DNA from: Paraburkholderia sp. BCC1886
GTDB lineage: Bacteria > Pseudomonadota > Gammaproteobacteria > Burkholderiales > Burkholderiaceae
NCBI RefSeq assembly: GCF_900996245.1
Contig: NZ_CAAJGK010000039.1
Location: 122,596 to 186,595, forward strand
Direction of reading: 5' to 3'
DNA: 64,000 bases
Positions 16,904 to 25,717 of the stretch are shown here, piece after piece. Below the pieces are notes generated by a model. That model did not search any database and was not told the origin of the DNA. It was given only the letters and a program-made list of their open reading frames with translations. Every line of letters starts with the position of its first letter. Within the stretch, counting starts at the first letter, position 1. A program made the position numbers and the translations under genes.

Positions 16904-17870
16904 CGATCAGGTGTCTGTTCAGTTCAGTGGCTACCGTGCTCGACGAGTGCCGTGCATAGACGCGCTCGTAATTGCGTGCGATCTTTTCCTCCCTGTCCGT
17001 ATCGGTCAGTGCGGCCTTGATGGCAGGGGCGATATCCGCCGCATTCGGGGAAGCGGTGTACCAGACGTTGTCGCCGAAGTGCTCGCGCTGCCATTGCCCG
17101 TCGGCCATCACGAGCGGCTTTTTCATGAACGCGCCTTCCAGGCACGAGCGGCCGGGCGGATCGAAACTCGGTTCGGCCACTATCCGCGCGTTGGCCAGCG
17201 CGGAGCGCAACAGTGCGCTGCACGGCTGGATGAACGGCAAAAAATGAATGCCGGGATGCGCTTCGCGCGTGCATTGCCGGTAGTACTCCTCGTCCCTGAA
17301 ACCGCCCGCCATCAGACCGTTCATCTCCAGACGGTTGAGCGCGCGGATGAGTTCGAGCTGGTTCTTCACCGGTTCGATCAGGCCCAGACACAGCACGTAG
17401 TCGGACACGTCGCACACCGTGGGCAGTAAGTCTTTATCGGCGGGCGCGAGGAACCGGTCGGAAATGCCGGAACCGATCACGACACATTTGCGCGGATCGG
17501 CCGTGATGTAGCGGTTGAAGTGCTCGAGTTCGGTGACCGACTTGAACAGCAGCCGCTCGGCATGCGCCGCGATGGCCTCGATACGACGGATTTCGGCGTC
17601 GTCGGGCGGGCTCAGGAACCAGACGTTCGGCCAGAGAAAAAGCTTCTTGCCGTGATGGACGATGGCGCGAATGATCGCCTCGCCGTCCGCATGCACGGAG
17701 AAATGCATGACGGCGTCGTAGAAACGTACCGGCCGGCTGCGGATACCGTAGATGTCGGCCTGAATGCCTGCATCGTTGAGAAGCTCGGCAACCTGTACGA
17801 GCTCCGACTCGCCGCCGCCGCTCGTGAGGAACGCGGTACTGTGCGTGGTGAGGAGAATCTTGAAATGCAT
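16884..17870 (-). CDS. Glycosyltransferase, GT4-like, paralogue of the gene at 7310
   Basis: Protein of 328 residues. Its start (KILLTTHSTAFLTSGGGESELVQ) parallels the gene at 7310-8281 (LFATYPMAFHTPGGGEIQLLA). Both share a short N-terminal domain, a VLCLGLIEPVKNQLELI donor-domain entry (VLNVGNIEPRKNQLALI in the other) and a donor site of the form VAEPSFDPPGRSCLEGAFMKKP. The two probably transfer related sugars. ATG 17870 is chosen; a TTG eight codons upstream would add MAGTEPAF. It is the first gene of a four-gene minus operon running to 14318. The upstream 210 bases to the divergent methyltransferase gene must carry both promoters. Confidence 0.85.
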   Translation of the reverse strand: MHFKILLTTHSTAFLTSGGGESELVQVAELLNDAGIQADIYGIRSRPVRFYDAVMHFSVHADGEAIIRAIVHHGKKLFLWPNVWFLSPPDDAEIRRIEAIAAHAERLLFKSVTELEHFNRYITADPRKCVVIGSGISDRFLAPADKDLLPTVCDVSDYVLCLGLIEPVKNQLELIRALNRLEMNGLMAGGFRDEEYYRQCTREAHPGIHFLPFIQPCSALLRSALANARIVAEPSFDPPGRSCLEGAFMKKPLVMADGQWQREHFGDNVWYTASPNAADIAPAIKAALTDTDREEKIARNYERVYARHSSSTVATELNRHLIDAGLTH

Positions 17871-18080
17871 GAATGCGGGCTCCGTCCCGGCCAATCCATT
17901 AGTCGGCGAGGCCCCGATTTTACGCCAAAATCCAGCGCGACCGGCCGCCAGGACAAGCCCTGAAGCGGTTAGCTAAGGGCGTTTTGAGCTTCGATCGCCT
18001 ATATTGTGTAAGCAGTCGTAAAGGTAGCCGCAGCAACGCACAAAACCATAAATGCATGCCATCTAATACGAGGAAGCAAC

Positions 18081-19193
18081 ATGGTCAGAGACGACGATCC
18101 AATCACCATCACTCAGGTTCGCGACGCGCGGCGCCAGCGTCTCTTGCGCGGACTGGACATTCCCCACAGCGTCGGCGTGGAAATCGGCCCGCTTTGCTGG
18201 CCGCTCGTACGGCGCAGCGACGGCGGCGAAATCATTTACGTCGACCATACCGACACACCCAGTCTGCGGCAGAAATACCGCGACGATCTGCATCTCGATG
18301 TGAACGAGATCGTCGACGTCGATGCGGTCTGGGGTCTCAATACCCTGCATGAGGCCATTCGTGGCCGCTATGTCGACTACGTCGTCGCGTCTCACGTCGT
18401 CGAGCACGTGCCGGATCTCGTCACGTGGTTGAAAGAACTGGCCGCCGTGCTCAAACCGACCGGCGAAGTTCGACTCGCGGTGCCCGACAGACGCTTCACG
18501 TTCGACTATTTCCGGCGCGAAAGCCGGCTTCCCGAAGTACTGGCGAGCTATATTGCTCACGCCCGCATACCGCAGCCTTATTCGTTGCTCGATCATTGCC
18601 TCGCCGCCGCGGACGTTTCGACCGCCGACGCGTGGCGCGGCCCGATTGCCGCCGATTCGGTGAAGCGGCATCACACCTGGCAGGGTGCGCTGCATCTCGC
18701 CCGCGACGCATTCGAAAACGGTACCTATCACGACGTGCACTGCTGGGTCTTCACCCCGCGTTCGTTTGCGCGACTGATTGCCGAGCTTTGCAAAATGGAG
18801 TTACTCGATTTCGCCTGCGAAGACTTTTCGGACACGCTTCGCAACGAAATTGAATTCTCGGTGGTGTTGAGGCGTTCGCGCGATCGTCGATACATTGCCG
18901 AAAGCTGGCAACGCATGGAGCGCGAGGCCCGCGAAGACACACGGGAGATTCCGTTCCGGCGCGTACATCGCCGGCTCGAAGAGCTGCGTCTCGCGCAACC
19001 CTGCGACGCCGTTGCGCGCCGGGTCTGCGGGCAACGCAGCGAACTGGACTCCGACGTGGCGGCCGCGCTGCCGCCGGGCTTCGATCCGGCAGCTTATCTC
19101 GCCGCGAATCCCGATGTGGCGCAGGCTCACGCGGATCCCCAGACTCATTTCAAGCACTTCGGGTGGCGCGAAGGGCGCGCAGTGCGGCCGTAA
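18081..19193 (+). CDS. SAM-dependent methyltransferase with C-terminal NPDV module (copy 1)
   Basis: Protein of 370 residues, probably a class I methyltransferase acting on a glycan or glycolipid. The SAM site is GVEIGPLCWPLV (motif I variant), then IYVDHTDTPSLRQKY, IVDVDAVWG and VASHVVEHVPDLVTWL (motif IV region). HDVHCWVFTPRSF follows. The last 35 residues (FDPAAYLAANPDVAQA...HFKHFGWREGR) form a small separate module found at the ends of many surface-glycan enzymes. The gene is strikingly similar, with the same 370-residue length, to the one at 59161-60273, some 40 kb away. ATG 18081 was chosen from the conserved N-terminus. It is divergent from the glycosyltransferase operon and followed by the GT-C-like gene 116 bases on. 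Confidence 0.85.
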   Translation: MVRDDDPITITQVRDARRQRLLRGLDIPHSVGVEIGPLCWPLVRRSDGGEIIYVDHTDTPSLRQKYRDDLHLDVNEIVDVDAVWGLNTLHEAIRGRYVDYVVASHVVEHVPDLVTWLKELAAVLKPTGEVRLAVPDRRFTFDYFRRESRLPEVLASYIAHARIPQPYSLLDHCLAAADVSTADAWRGPIAADSVKRHHTWQGALHLARDAFENGTYHDVHCWVFTPRSFARLIAELCKMELLDFACEDFSDTLRNEIEFSVVLRRSRDRRYIAESWQRMEREAREDTREIPFRRVHRRLEELRLAQPCDAVARRVCGQRSELDSDVAAALPPGFDPAAYLAANPDVAQAHADPQTHFKHFGWREGRAVRP

Positions 19194-19309
19194 TCCCGGC
19201 GCAACCACTCCAGACTCCGGCCGAGGCTTCCGGCGACCTGCGCCTTGCACTGGACGCACCCGCGTCAATTTGCTAAGGTCGCGCAACATTTTTAGGCACG
19301 GAGTCTGGA

Positions 19310-20938
19310 TTGCAACGCATCTATTCCCTCTGGAGTGCGCTACTCGGGATCGTTATCGTCGCGACTTCCATTTATGGCGGATTCCATTATTTTTCACCGA
19401 TCCCCTACTGGGATCAGTGGAATGGTTATATCGGCTTCTACCACGCTATTGTCGACGGGGATTACAAGTTTTTCTGGTCGCAGCATATGGACCACCGCAT
19501 CGTTTTTCCGCGTGTTCTGTTTTTTCTGGATATCTGGGCGTTCGGCGGCTGGAACATATTCAATATCGTCTCGATCTACTTCATGCTCGCGTGTATCGGC
19601 GCGACGGTCTGGATCGTCTACAGAAACGGGCCGGCACAACGTTATTCGCCATTCCTGATCGTCGGCCTGATTGGCTCCTTCCTTTTTTCGTGGATCCAGA
19701 ACGAGAACCTGAAATGGGGATTTCAGACGCAGTTCGTCGCCGTCTACCTGTTCGCCGTTCTCGCCTTCGCCTTTTACTCGAAACCCACCGGCAGCATGAG
19801 TCGTGTCGCGTTGGGTGTGTTGTTTTGCACCATGGCAGAACTGAGCATGGGTAACGGCATCGCGACGTATTACGCAATGGCCATGCAAGGCGTGTTGCTG
19901 CGCCGCTCGTGGCGCGAGGTTCTGACGGTCGTCGTGGCCGGCGTGATCGCCAACGCCGTTTACCTGTATCACTTCGTCAAACCGGTCATGTCGTTCGACC
20001 CCGCGGTGAATCTGGTGCCTCTCGAACGGTTGAGATTTTTTCTGATCTTTATCGGCAATCCGCTTTTCTTCATCAACAACAGTCTGGCGCTCGCTGGCGC
20101 AGGCGGCCTTCTGGTATTCGCCTTTGCTGCATGGGCCACGATCTCCCTGTACTTCAAAAAGCAATTCACGCCGTACCGCGCTTTCCTGCTGGTGGGATAT
20201 GCATTCATCGTCGCATCGGCGATCGGCGCGACGCAGGGGCGCTGGATGCTCGGCCTCTATGCGGCCGTATCCAGCCGCTACACATTCCCAGTATTGCTGG
20301 GCTTCCTGCTGATGTCATTGTTGGCCATCGATCTGGCGAAGACCAAACGTGCCCACGTGCTCGTGATACTGGTGCCGCTAGTCCTGCTGAGTTTCCTCGT
20401 AAAATTCCAGAGAAACGTGAACGGTGACACCGAGGTTCTGTTTCAGTGGAAGCTGGCGGTACTGGCGCAGAAGATCGGCCTCGATCGTCCCAAGCTGGAC
20501 AACCTGATTTTTCCGCCGGATGTGCATTATGTGTACGAACGCGAGGCGAAATTCGCCGCCGAAAATCAGATTGGACCGTATTCGCGCGGCTGGCTGCACG
20601 ATGCCGGACTTGTCAGGTTCGACAAGGATTTTGTCGACGCCACGCGCTGCGCGGGCTTCCTCGAATCCACCCATACGGACGACACGGGTATCGTGGCCTC
20701 CGGCTGGGTGGTTCCGCATATCACGACCGACAGATCGCTACTGGTCGTGATGGTCAACGGCGACGGCCAGACAGTGGGCTACGGCGTTTCGGGCCGAAGC
20801 CGTCCCGACGTCGAAGGATTCATCAAAGGCGCACCCAAAGGCGCAGGCTGGAGTGGATTTGCCAAGGCGGGAGAAAAAAACCTCAGTGCCTATGCGTTGA
20901 TCGGCGACCGGTTCTGCCCGCTGGAGACCGCTAAATAA
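19310..20938 (+). CDS. GT-C-like polytopic membrane glycosyltransferase
   Basis: Inner-membrane protein of 542 residues with about ten hydrophobic helices over residues 1-370 and a soluble C-terminal domain. The first extracytoplasmic loop has PYWDQW and, further on, HMDHRIVFPRVLF, acidic and His positions as in GT-C enzymes, which take sugars from polyprenyl phosphates on the outer face of the membrane. The C-terminal 100 residues (ASGWVVPHI...VMVNGDGQTV...GRSRPDVEGF) look like a beta-sandwich also seen at the end of the sulfotransferase at 49916. The start is TTG 19310 with GGAG eight bases upstream. It converges on the gtrA-like gene and the operon that encodes DprE1/DprE2/UbiA homologues. 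I infer it uses their lipid-linked pentose. Confidence 0.72.
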   Translation: MQRIYSLWSALLGIVIVATSIYGGFHYFSPIPYWDQWNGYIGFYHAIVDGDYKFFWSQHMDHRIVFPRVLFFLDIWAFGGWNIFNIVSIYFMLACIGATVWIVYRNGPAQRYSPFLIVGLIGSFLFSWIQNENLKWGFQTQFVAVYLFAVLAFAFYSKPTGSMSRVALGVLFCTMAELSMGNGIATYYAMAMQGVLLRRSWREVLTVVVAGVIANAVYLYHFVKPVMSFDPAVNLVPLERLRFFLIFIGNPLFFINNSLALAGAGGLLVFAFAAWATISLYFKKQFTPYRAFLLVGYAFIVASAIGATQGRWMLGLYAAVSSRYTFPVLLGFLLMSLLAIDLAKTKRAHVLVILVPLVLLSFLVKFQRNVNGDTEVLFQWKLAVLAQKIGLDRPKLDNLIFPPDVHYVYEREAKFAAENQIGPYSRGWLHDAGLVRFDKDFVDATRCAGFLESTHTDDTGIVASGWVVPHITTDRSLLVVMVNGDGQTVGYGVSGRSRPDVEGFIKGAPKGAGWSGFAKAGEKNLSAYALIGDRFCPLETAK

Positions 20939-20961
20939 CCCGTTGAAGCAGCCCGCACCCG

Positions 20962-21384
20962 CTACTTGAAAGTCAGCTTCTTATGACCGACGTAGCTGGT
21001 AAAAACCGGCACCACCACGCCCACGAAGTGCGCGATCTCTTTCGGATGCCACGTCACGTGGAGCCAGGGCAGCACGTAATACGCGAGCAGTACGCTCACC
21101 GCCCACGTCTGCAGCACGGCCACCACGTTCACGAGAATGAAGAACAGCCCCGATTGCCACGTCGGCCGCACGCTGTCCGTGAAGACGAACAGCTTCGTCA
21201 GCACGAACGCCGTGATCATGCCGACGATATAGGCCACGACGATCGCAGCGGAAAACGGCATCCAGTGATTGAATACGATCCGGCTGCCGAAGTTCACCGC
21301 GGCGGCCACGCCGCCCGCCAGCAGGAACTTGAGAAACTGCGGCGAGGCCAGCTTCCGCTTGACCTCGATCAGGCCGTCCGTCAT
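20962..21384 (-). CDS. GtrA-family small membrane protein
   Basis: Protein of 140 residues with four hydrophobic helices, starting with the typical FLKFLLAGGVAAAVNFGSRI and ending FTSYVGHKKLTF, both GtrA-family hallmarks. GtrA proteins are thought to flip polyprenyl-linked sugars across the inner membrane; in mycobacteria the GtrA-like Rv3789 is encoded beside DprE1. ATG 21384 overlaps the stop of the FAD oxidoreductase (ATGA), so it is the last gene of the long minus operon. I infer that it moves the polyprenyl-phosphate sugar made by the upstream genes to the GT-C-like enzyme encoded opposite. Confidence 0.88.
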   Translation of the reverse strand: MTDGLIEVKRKLASPQFLKFLLAGGVAAAVNFGSRIVFNHWMPFSAAIVVAYIVGMITAFVLTKLFVFTDSVRPTWQSGLFFILVNVVAVLQTWAVSVLLAYYVLPWLHVTWHPKEIAHFVGVVVPVFTSYVGHKKLTFK

Positions 21385-22664
21385 ACCATTTTCGCCATCG
21401 TCCGGGCGAGGCCGATACTCTCGGAAATGCCGCGGTCTTCCGGGTAGTAATAAGACGTGTCGGCCACCAGCAACCCCTTCACGGGCAACTGGATGGGCGG
21501 CAGACGGTCGAGGAATCCCGGCTCGCAAATCGGCTGCGCATAGCGGTAACGGCTCGCGCGCACGTCGATGAAATCCTGCTCGGTCAACGCGGGATTGATC
21601 CGCATCAGATAGCGCTTCACCTTGTCGATGAACACGCTGTCGGCCTCCTGATACTTGGGATGTTCGCCCGGCACGTAGAACGGCACGTAAATAATGTGCT
21701 CGTCCAGCGGACGCAGATTCGTATACTCCACGATGCCCGGAATATCCATGTCGGGATCGTTCACGTTCAGCCAGAAATTCTGCGTCACCGCTTTCTTCAA
21801 CTTGGCGATCACGCACACCACCGCGACGTTCTTCACGCTCTCGAACGCGCTCAGCACATCGGCCGGCAGATCGGGCATCACGCGCGGGACATAAGGCAAT
21901 GGAATCGTGCTGATAACCTTGTCGAACGGCAGAAACTCGCCGTCCACCTGCACACCCTGCACCGCGCCGTTTTCGATCACCACTTTCTGCGCGGGCGAAC
22001 GCAGGCGGAACTCACCGCCATTCGCTTCGATGTAACGGCGCATGCCTTCGAGCAGCGTGTCCGAGCCGCCTTCGAGGTAACCCAGCTTCTCGTGAAACAG
22101 GTTGTAGCGCGAGCGGCCGATGCGGCGAATGCGACTCCAGATCCACGCGGCGGACAGGTTGTACGCATGGTCGTAGAACTTGTAGTCGAACAGCTTGCGC
22201 CACAGCACTTCCCACGCTTCCTCGCCGATCCAGCGGCGAATCCAGCCGGTTGCCTCGACATGGTCCAGCGGATGCCAGTCGTTACGCTTCGTGCACAGAA
22301 ACGCGTGCAGGCCATAGCGGAATTTTGCCGTCAGGCTCAAGCCCTTGAACTTGAGCAACGCGACCGGATTGCCCCAGGCCTGCACCTTGCCCTGGTAGTA
22401 ATAACCCATCTTGGTCTCGACCCACTTCATCTTGTCTTCGAGACCCAGCTCGCGCAGCACGTCGAAAAACGCGTGATCGGAAATCGCGTGGAAATGGTAG
22501 TAGCGCTCGATCGACTGGCCGCCGAAATCGAAGCAGGCCGCCATGCCGCCGACGCGGTCGTCGGCCTCGAAAATGACCGGCTTGCGGCCGTCCTTGACGA
22601 GTTGATATGCGACACCGAGTCCCATCGGACCCGCACCCAGCACCGCAATTTTGTCCTGACTCAT
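21381..22664 (-). CDS. FAD-dependent amine-oxidase/UDP-galactopyranose-mutase-like oxidoreductase
   Basis: Flavoprotein of 427 residues. The dinucleotide-binding motif is AVLGAGPMGLGVAYQL (residues 7-22) followed by the E at IFEADDRVGGMAA and the GG doublet of the amine-oxidase/protoporphyrinogen-oxidase-like superfamily. The C-terminal FAD contact is GLLVADTSYYYPEDRGISESIGLARTMA. Reported members next to sugar genes include UDP-galactopyranose mutases and uncharacterised sugar or lipid oxidoreductases; the UGM-specific Arg and Tyr residues cannot be placed with confidence here. ATG 22664 lies 13 bases after the epimerase stop. Its place among the lipid-arabinose genes suggests a role on a lipid-linked or nucleotide sugar, but the reaction is unknown. 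Confidence 0.8.
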   Translation of the reverse strand: MSQDKIAVLGAGPMGLGVAYQLVKDGRKPVIFEADDRVGGMAACFDFGGQSIERYYHFHAISDHAFFDVLRELGLEDKMKWVETKMGYYYQGKVQAWGNPVALLKFKGLSLTAKFRYGLHAFLCTKRNDWHPLDHVEATGWIRRWIGEEAWEVLWRKLFDYKFYDHAYNLSAAWIWSRIRRIGRSRYNLFHEKLGYLEGGSDTLLEGMRRYIEANGGEFRLRSPAQKVVIENGAVQGVQVDGEFLPFDKVISTIPLPYVPRVMPDLPADVLSAFESVKNVAVVCVIAKLKKAVTQNFWLNVNDPDMDIPGIVEYTNLRPLDEHIIYVPFYVPGEHPKYQEADSVFIDKVKRYLMRINPALTEQDFIDVRASRYRYAQPICEPGFLDRLPPIQLPVKGLLVADTSYYYPEDRGISESIGLARTMAKMV

Positions 22665-22677
22665 GCTCACCGTCCGT

Positions 22678-23616
22678 TCAGAATTCGAGCGCGATCTGGC
22701 TGTACACCGGATCGTTGAAGGTTTCGTCGATAGCATCCGCGAACGAGGTCGCCTTGATGCCAAAAATGCCTTCCCAGTCGATCACTTCGAACTCGTCGCC
22801 CGCAGTCAGCGCCTTCAGTTGCGAAGCGGTAAACGGCGGGTTCTTGTCGAACAGCCCCCAGACCTTGAGCAGCACGTAGAAGAGGCCATAGGGAATGCGC
22901 ACGATCGCGCAGCGTGCTTTCGTCGCGCGCTTAATCTGGCGAATGATGTCGATGTAATCCACCTGCTCGAGGCCGGTGATATTGAACGACTTGCCGCTGA
23001 TCCGCGACTCGATGCAACTGATGATGACGTTGCAGAAGTCGCCGGCATACAGCGGTTGACGCATATACCGGCCGCTGCCCGGAATCGGAAACACCGGCAC
23101 GCGCTGCATGAATCGCGACAGCCAGCCCAGATGCTTGCGGTCGAACCAGCCGAACATCAGCGTCGGCCGCAGCACCACGCATTCGATGCCCGACGCGAGC
23201 ACGATCGCTTCCTGCTGCTTCTTGGTTTCCGTATAGAAGTCTTCAGCCACCGAATTCACCACCGACGAGCTGATGTGAACCGTATAAGGCACCTTGTAGC
23301 GCTTGATCGCGTCGAGCGCCAACTCGGTCGACGTGATGTTGTTGCGAATGAACGGCTCGAGATTCGGGTCGCCGATCTGCGCCTGCAGCATCACCACGAC
23401 TTCCGCACCGTCGAAATAGCGGGTCCACTCGCCGGGTTCGGCCATATCGGCGTACTCGATCGTCAGCTCGGGATGCACGCGGCGCAATACGTCGAGATTG
23501 GCGCGGTGTTTGTCGAGCACGACGAGGTTCGTATAGCCGCGCTGCTTGAGTCGCGCGACGAGGTTCTGGCCAACCAGACCGGCGCCGCCGGGGAGAATGA
23601 TGCGGGTAGTGTTCAT
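22678..23616 (-). CDS. NAD-dependent epimerase/dehydratase family protein
   Basis: Extended short-chain dehydrogenase of 312 residues. The Rossmann motif is LPGGAGLVGQNLVARL (residues 8-23), the D after the second strand is VVLDKHR, the Ser is in HISSSVVNS and YTETK is the YxxxK pair. Later NITGLEQVDYIDIIRQIK is the usual substrate-domain region. It pairs with the FAD enzyme downstream (13 bases apart) and follows the DprE2-like gene by 44 bases. The substrate is not predictable; the location between a lipid-arabinose pathway and a GtrA protein makes a nucleotide- or lipid-linked sugar likely. Confidence 0.82.
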   Translation of the reverse strand: MNTTRIILPGGAGLVGQNLVARLKQRGYTNLVVLDKHRANLDVLRRVHPELTIEYADMAEPGEWTRYFDGAEVVVMLQAQIGDPNLEPFIRNNITSTELALDAIKRYKVPYTVHISSSVVNSVAEDFYTETKKQQEAIVLASGIECVVLRPTLMFGWFDRKHLGWLSRFMQRVPVFPIPGSGRYMRQPLYAGDFCNVIISCIESRISGKSFNITGLEQVDYIDIIRQIKRATKARCAIVRIPYGLFYVLLKVWGLFDKNPPFTASQLKALTAGDEFEVIDWEGIFGIKATSFADAIDETFNDPVYSQIALEF

Positions 23617-23660
23617 TGTTCTGGAAAGAATGCGGATTGTCTAAAGGCCGGCACGGGGGC

Positions 23661-24401
23661 TCAAAGCGAAGCGCGCTTGAACAGGAAACGCGGCACCGAG
23701 CGAATGATCAGCATGATGCCCGACCAGAACCACGGCGTATAAATCGAGTCTTTCTTTCGCTCCACCGCCCGCACGATGTCGTTCGCGACGCGCTCGGGCG
23801 TGGCCACCAGCGGACCCGGCAACGGCATGCCGGCTGTCATCGGCGTATCGACGAAACCCGGCTTGATGGTCAACACATGCACGCCCGACTTGAAGAGGCG
23901 CGCACGCAACCCTTCGCAGAACGTGGTCACCGCCGCTTTCGCGGTGCCGTACACGTAATTCGACGGCCGTCCGCGATCGCCGGCCACCGACGAGATCACC
24001 GCAATCACGCCGGTCTTCGCGCTTTCCATCAGATTCGCGAGCGGCGTCAGCAGTGCGATCACCGACAGGCCATTGGTCGACAGTTCGCGCAGCGCCACCT
24101 TCACGTCCTGTTCGCACGCTTTCTGATCCGACAGGGTGCCGTGCGCGATCAGCGCGATATCCACGCCGCCGAGCGCGGCCACGCACGCGCTCAGCATCGG
24201 CTGGTGCGCGTCGAAGTCGTTCATGTCGAGCACGTGGCTGGTGGCACCTTTGGCGCCCCGCGCGACGAGGTCCGCCGCGACCTGCTCGAGGCGTTCCGCG
24301 TGCCGGCCGACGAGAAACAGCGTGGCGCCGTCCGCCGCCCAACGGCGTGCACAGGCAATCGCAATGGCGGAGGTCGCGCCGACTATCAGGACTTTTTTCA
24401 T
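23661..24401 (-). CDS. DprE2-like decaprenylphosphoryl-2-keto-pentose reductase (SDR)
   Basis: Short-chain dehydrogenase of 246 residues that resembles mycobacterial DprE2 (Rv3791), which reduces the 2-keto intermediate to polyprenyl-phosphoryl-D-arabinose with NADH. Seen: nucleotide motif LIVGATSAIAIACAR (residues 5-19), VGRHAERLE, a NGLS Asn, the catalytic Ser in ISSVAGDRGR and YGTAK as the Tyr/Lys pair. The stretch SVAGDRGRPSNYVYGTAKA is close to what I recall of DprE2. ATG 24401 overlaps the stop of the DprE1-like gene (ATGA), the same gene order and coupling logic as Rv3790-Rv3791. A generic SDR is possible, but the pairing makes DprE2 much more likely. Confidence 0.85.
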   Translation of the reverse strand: MKKVLIVGATSAIAIACARRWAADGATLFLVGRHAERLEQVAADLVARGAKGATSHVLDMNDFDAHQPMLSACVAALGGVDIALIAHGTLSDQKACEQDVKVALRELSTNGLSVIALLTPLANLMESAKTGVIAVISSVAGDRGRPSNYVYGTAKAAVTTFCEGLRARLFKSGVHVLTIKPGFVDTPMTAGMPLPGPLVATPERVANDIVRAVERKKDSIYTPWFWSGIMLIIRSVPRFLFKRASL

Positions 24402-25717
24402 AGTTGTGTGGTTCGTTGCCAGAATCGGGACATCAGCGCGGGATCGCGCAATGCCTCCAGTTGCGGCCATGTTGGGTAGGCGAGCTGAAAATCCTGCGCG
24501 GACATATGAGCGTCTTTCGCCGGATAGATCCGTCCGCCGGCTTCCCGGACGATAACATCGAGCTGTTCGAACAGCCGGCGATTGCTGGCGTCGTGCTGCG
24601 GGAAATCGAGCGCGAGCGACGCGCCTTCCATCGGGAACGACAGGAGGCCCGGCGACACGGCCGCGCCGCAGCGTTTCAGCACAGCAAGAAAAGAGCCCGT
24701 GCCGCTCCTGCCGATTGCTTCGAGAATGGCCTGCATCGCATCGCGCGAGCGCGCTTGCGGCAGCACGCATTGGTACTGCTGGAAGCCGCGCTTGCCGTAG
24801 ATGCGGTTCCATTCGAGCAGACTGTCGAGGGGATAGAAATAGCTGTCGTAATCGACATCGCTATGGACGGTTTTTTCCTGCTGGCGGTTGTAGTACAGCG
24901 TGTTGAACGCGCGCAGTGTCAGTGGATTGATCAGCGAGATGGGCGGCGTGATGGGGACGCTGCGCTTTTTCCTGACCGGCAGTTGCAGGCCGCCGCGGGT
25001 CGCGTGATCGCCCACCAGAAAAATGCCGCGCCCGAGCGCCGCGCCGCGGCTCAGGCAGTCGATCCACGCGACGCTGTATTCGTGACGGCTATCGAGCTCT
25101 TCCGACAGCGCGAAGAACTCATCGAGATTGCCGAAGCGGATGCTCGTCACCGAAATACGGCTCGAACGGATCGGCATGAGCTGGATTTCCACCCATGCAA
25201 TCACGCCCGTCAGCCCCAGTCCGCCGATCGTGGCCGCGAAAAATTCAGCGTGCTCGTCGGGCGAGCATTCGAACGGCTCGCGCTCGGAGCGCAACAGCAG
25301 GAAGCGCCGTACATGGCGGCCGAACGTGCCGCGCACGTGGTGGTTCTTGCCGTGCACGTCGTTGGCCACCGCGCCGCCCAGCGTCGCGTATTTGGTGCCC
25401 GGCGTGACCGGCAACATCCAGCCGCGCGGCACGGCAATCTGCAGGATCTCGTCGAGCGTCGTGCCGGCCTCCGCGCGCAACACGCCAGTTTCCCAATCCA
25501 CCGACATGAAGCGGTTCAGCGGGCGCGTTTGCACCACCTGTCCGGTGACGGCGAGACAACTGTCGCCATAGCTGCGACCGTTACCATAGGCGAGCGTCGT
25601 CCGGTTCGTATCGGCTACGTCGCGCCATACCGATTGCAGACTGTCGCGCCATTGCACCGGATGGCCCGTCTGCGGAAAGTCGGGGTAGCGTCCCCAGGAT
25701 TTCAGGCCGCGACTCAT
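24398..25717 (-). CDS. DprE1-like FAD oxidoreductase (polyprenylphosphoryl-ribose 2-oxidase)
   Basis: FAD protein of 439 residues resembling mycobacterial DprE1 (Rv3790), which oxidises the 2-OH of polyprenyl-phosphoryl-ribose as the first epimerisation half-step to arabinose. The FAD domain has AYGNGRSYGDSC (about 43-54), GTKYATLGGAVANDVHGKNHH (about 112-132, matching the DprE1 HGKNHH motif) and ATIGGLGLTGVI. The substrate domain has LSFPMEGASLALDFP and the catalytic Lys in IYPAKDAH. In the mycobacterial enzyme the equivalent of SLALDFP reads, from memory, with the Cys387 targeted by benzothiazinones; here that position is Ala. ATG 25717 overlaps the UbiA stop (ATGA). The general family also includes aldono-lactone oxidases, less likely given the neighbours. 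Confidence 0.88.
   Translation of the reverse strand: MSRGLKSWGRYPDFPQTGHPVQWRDSLQSVWRDVADTNRTTLAYGNGRSYGDSCLAVTGQVVQTRPLNRFMSVDWETGVLRAEAGTTLDEILQIAVPRGWMLPVTPGTKYATLGGAVANDVHGKNHHVRGTFGRHVRRFLLLRSEREPFECSPDEHAEFFAATIGGLGLTGVIAWVEIQLMPIRSSRISVTSIRFGNLDEFFALSEELDSRHEYSVAWIDCLSRGAALGRGIFLVGDHATRGGLQLPVRKKRSVPITPPISLINPLTLRAFNTLYYNRQQEKTVHSDVDYDSYFYPLDSLLEWNRIYGKRGFQQYQCVLPQARSRDAMQAILEAIGRSGTGSFLAVLKRCGAAVSPGLLSFPMEGASLALDFPQHDASNRRLFEQLDVIVREAGGRIYPAKDAHMSAQDFQLAYPTWPQLEALRDPALMSRFWQRTTQL

Noticed and set aside
24398..25717. Annotation as a sugar-lactone (L-gulonolactone type) oxidase
   Set aside because: The flavin domain alone would allow it, but HGKNHH, the AKD Lys and the adjoining DprE2- and UbiA-like genes favour the DprE1 family.
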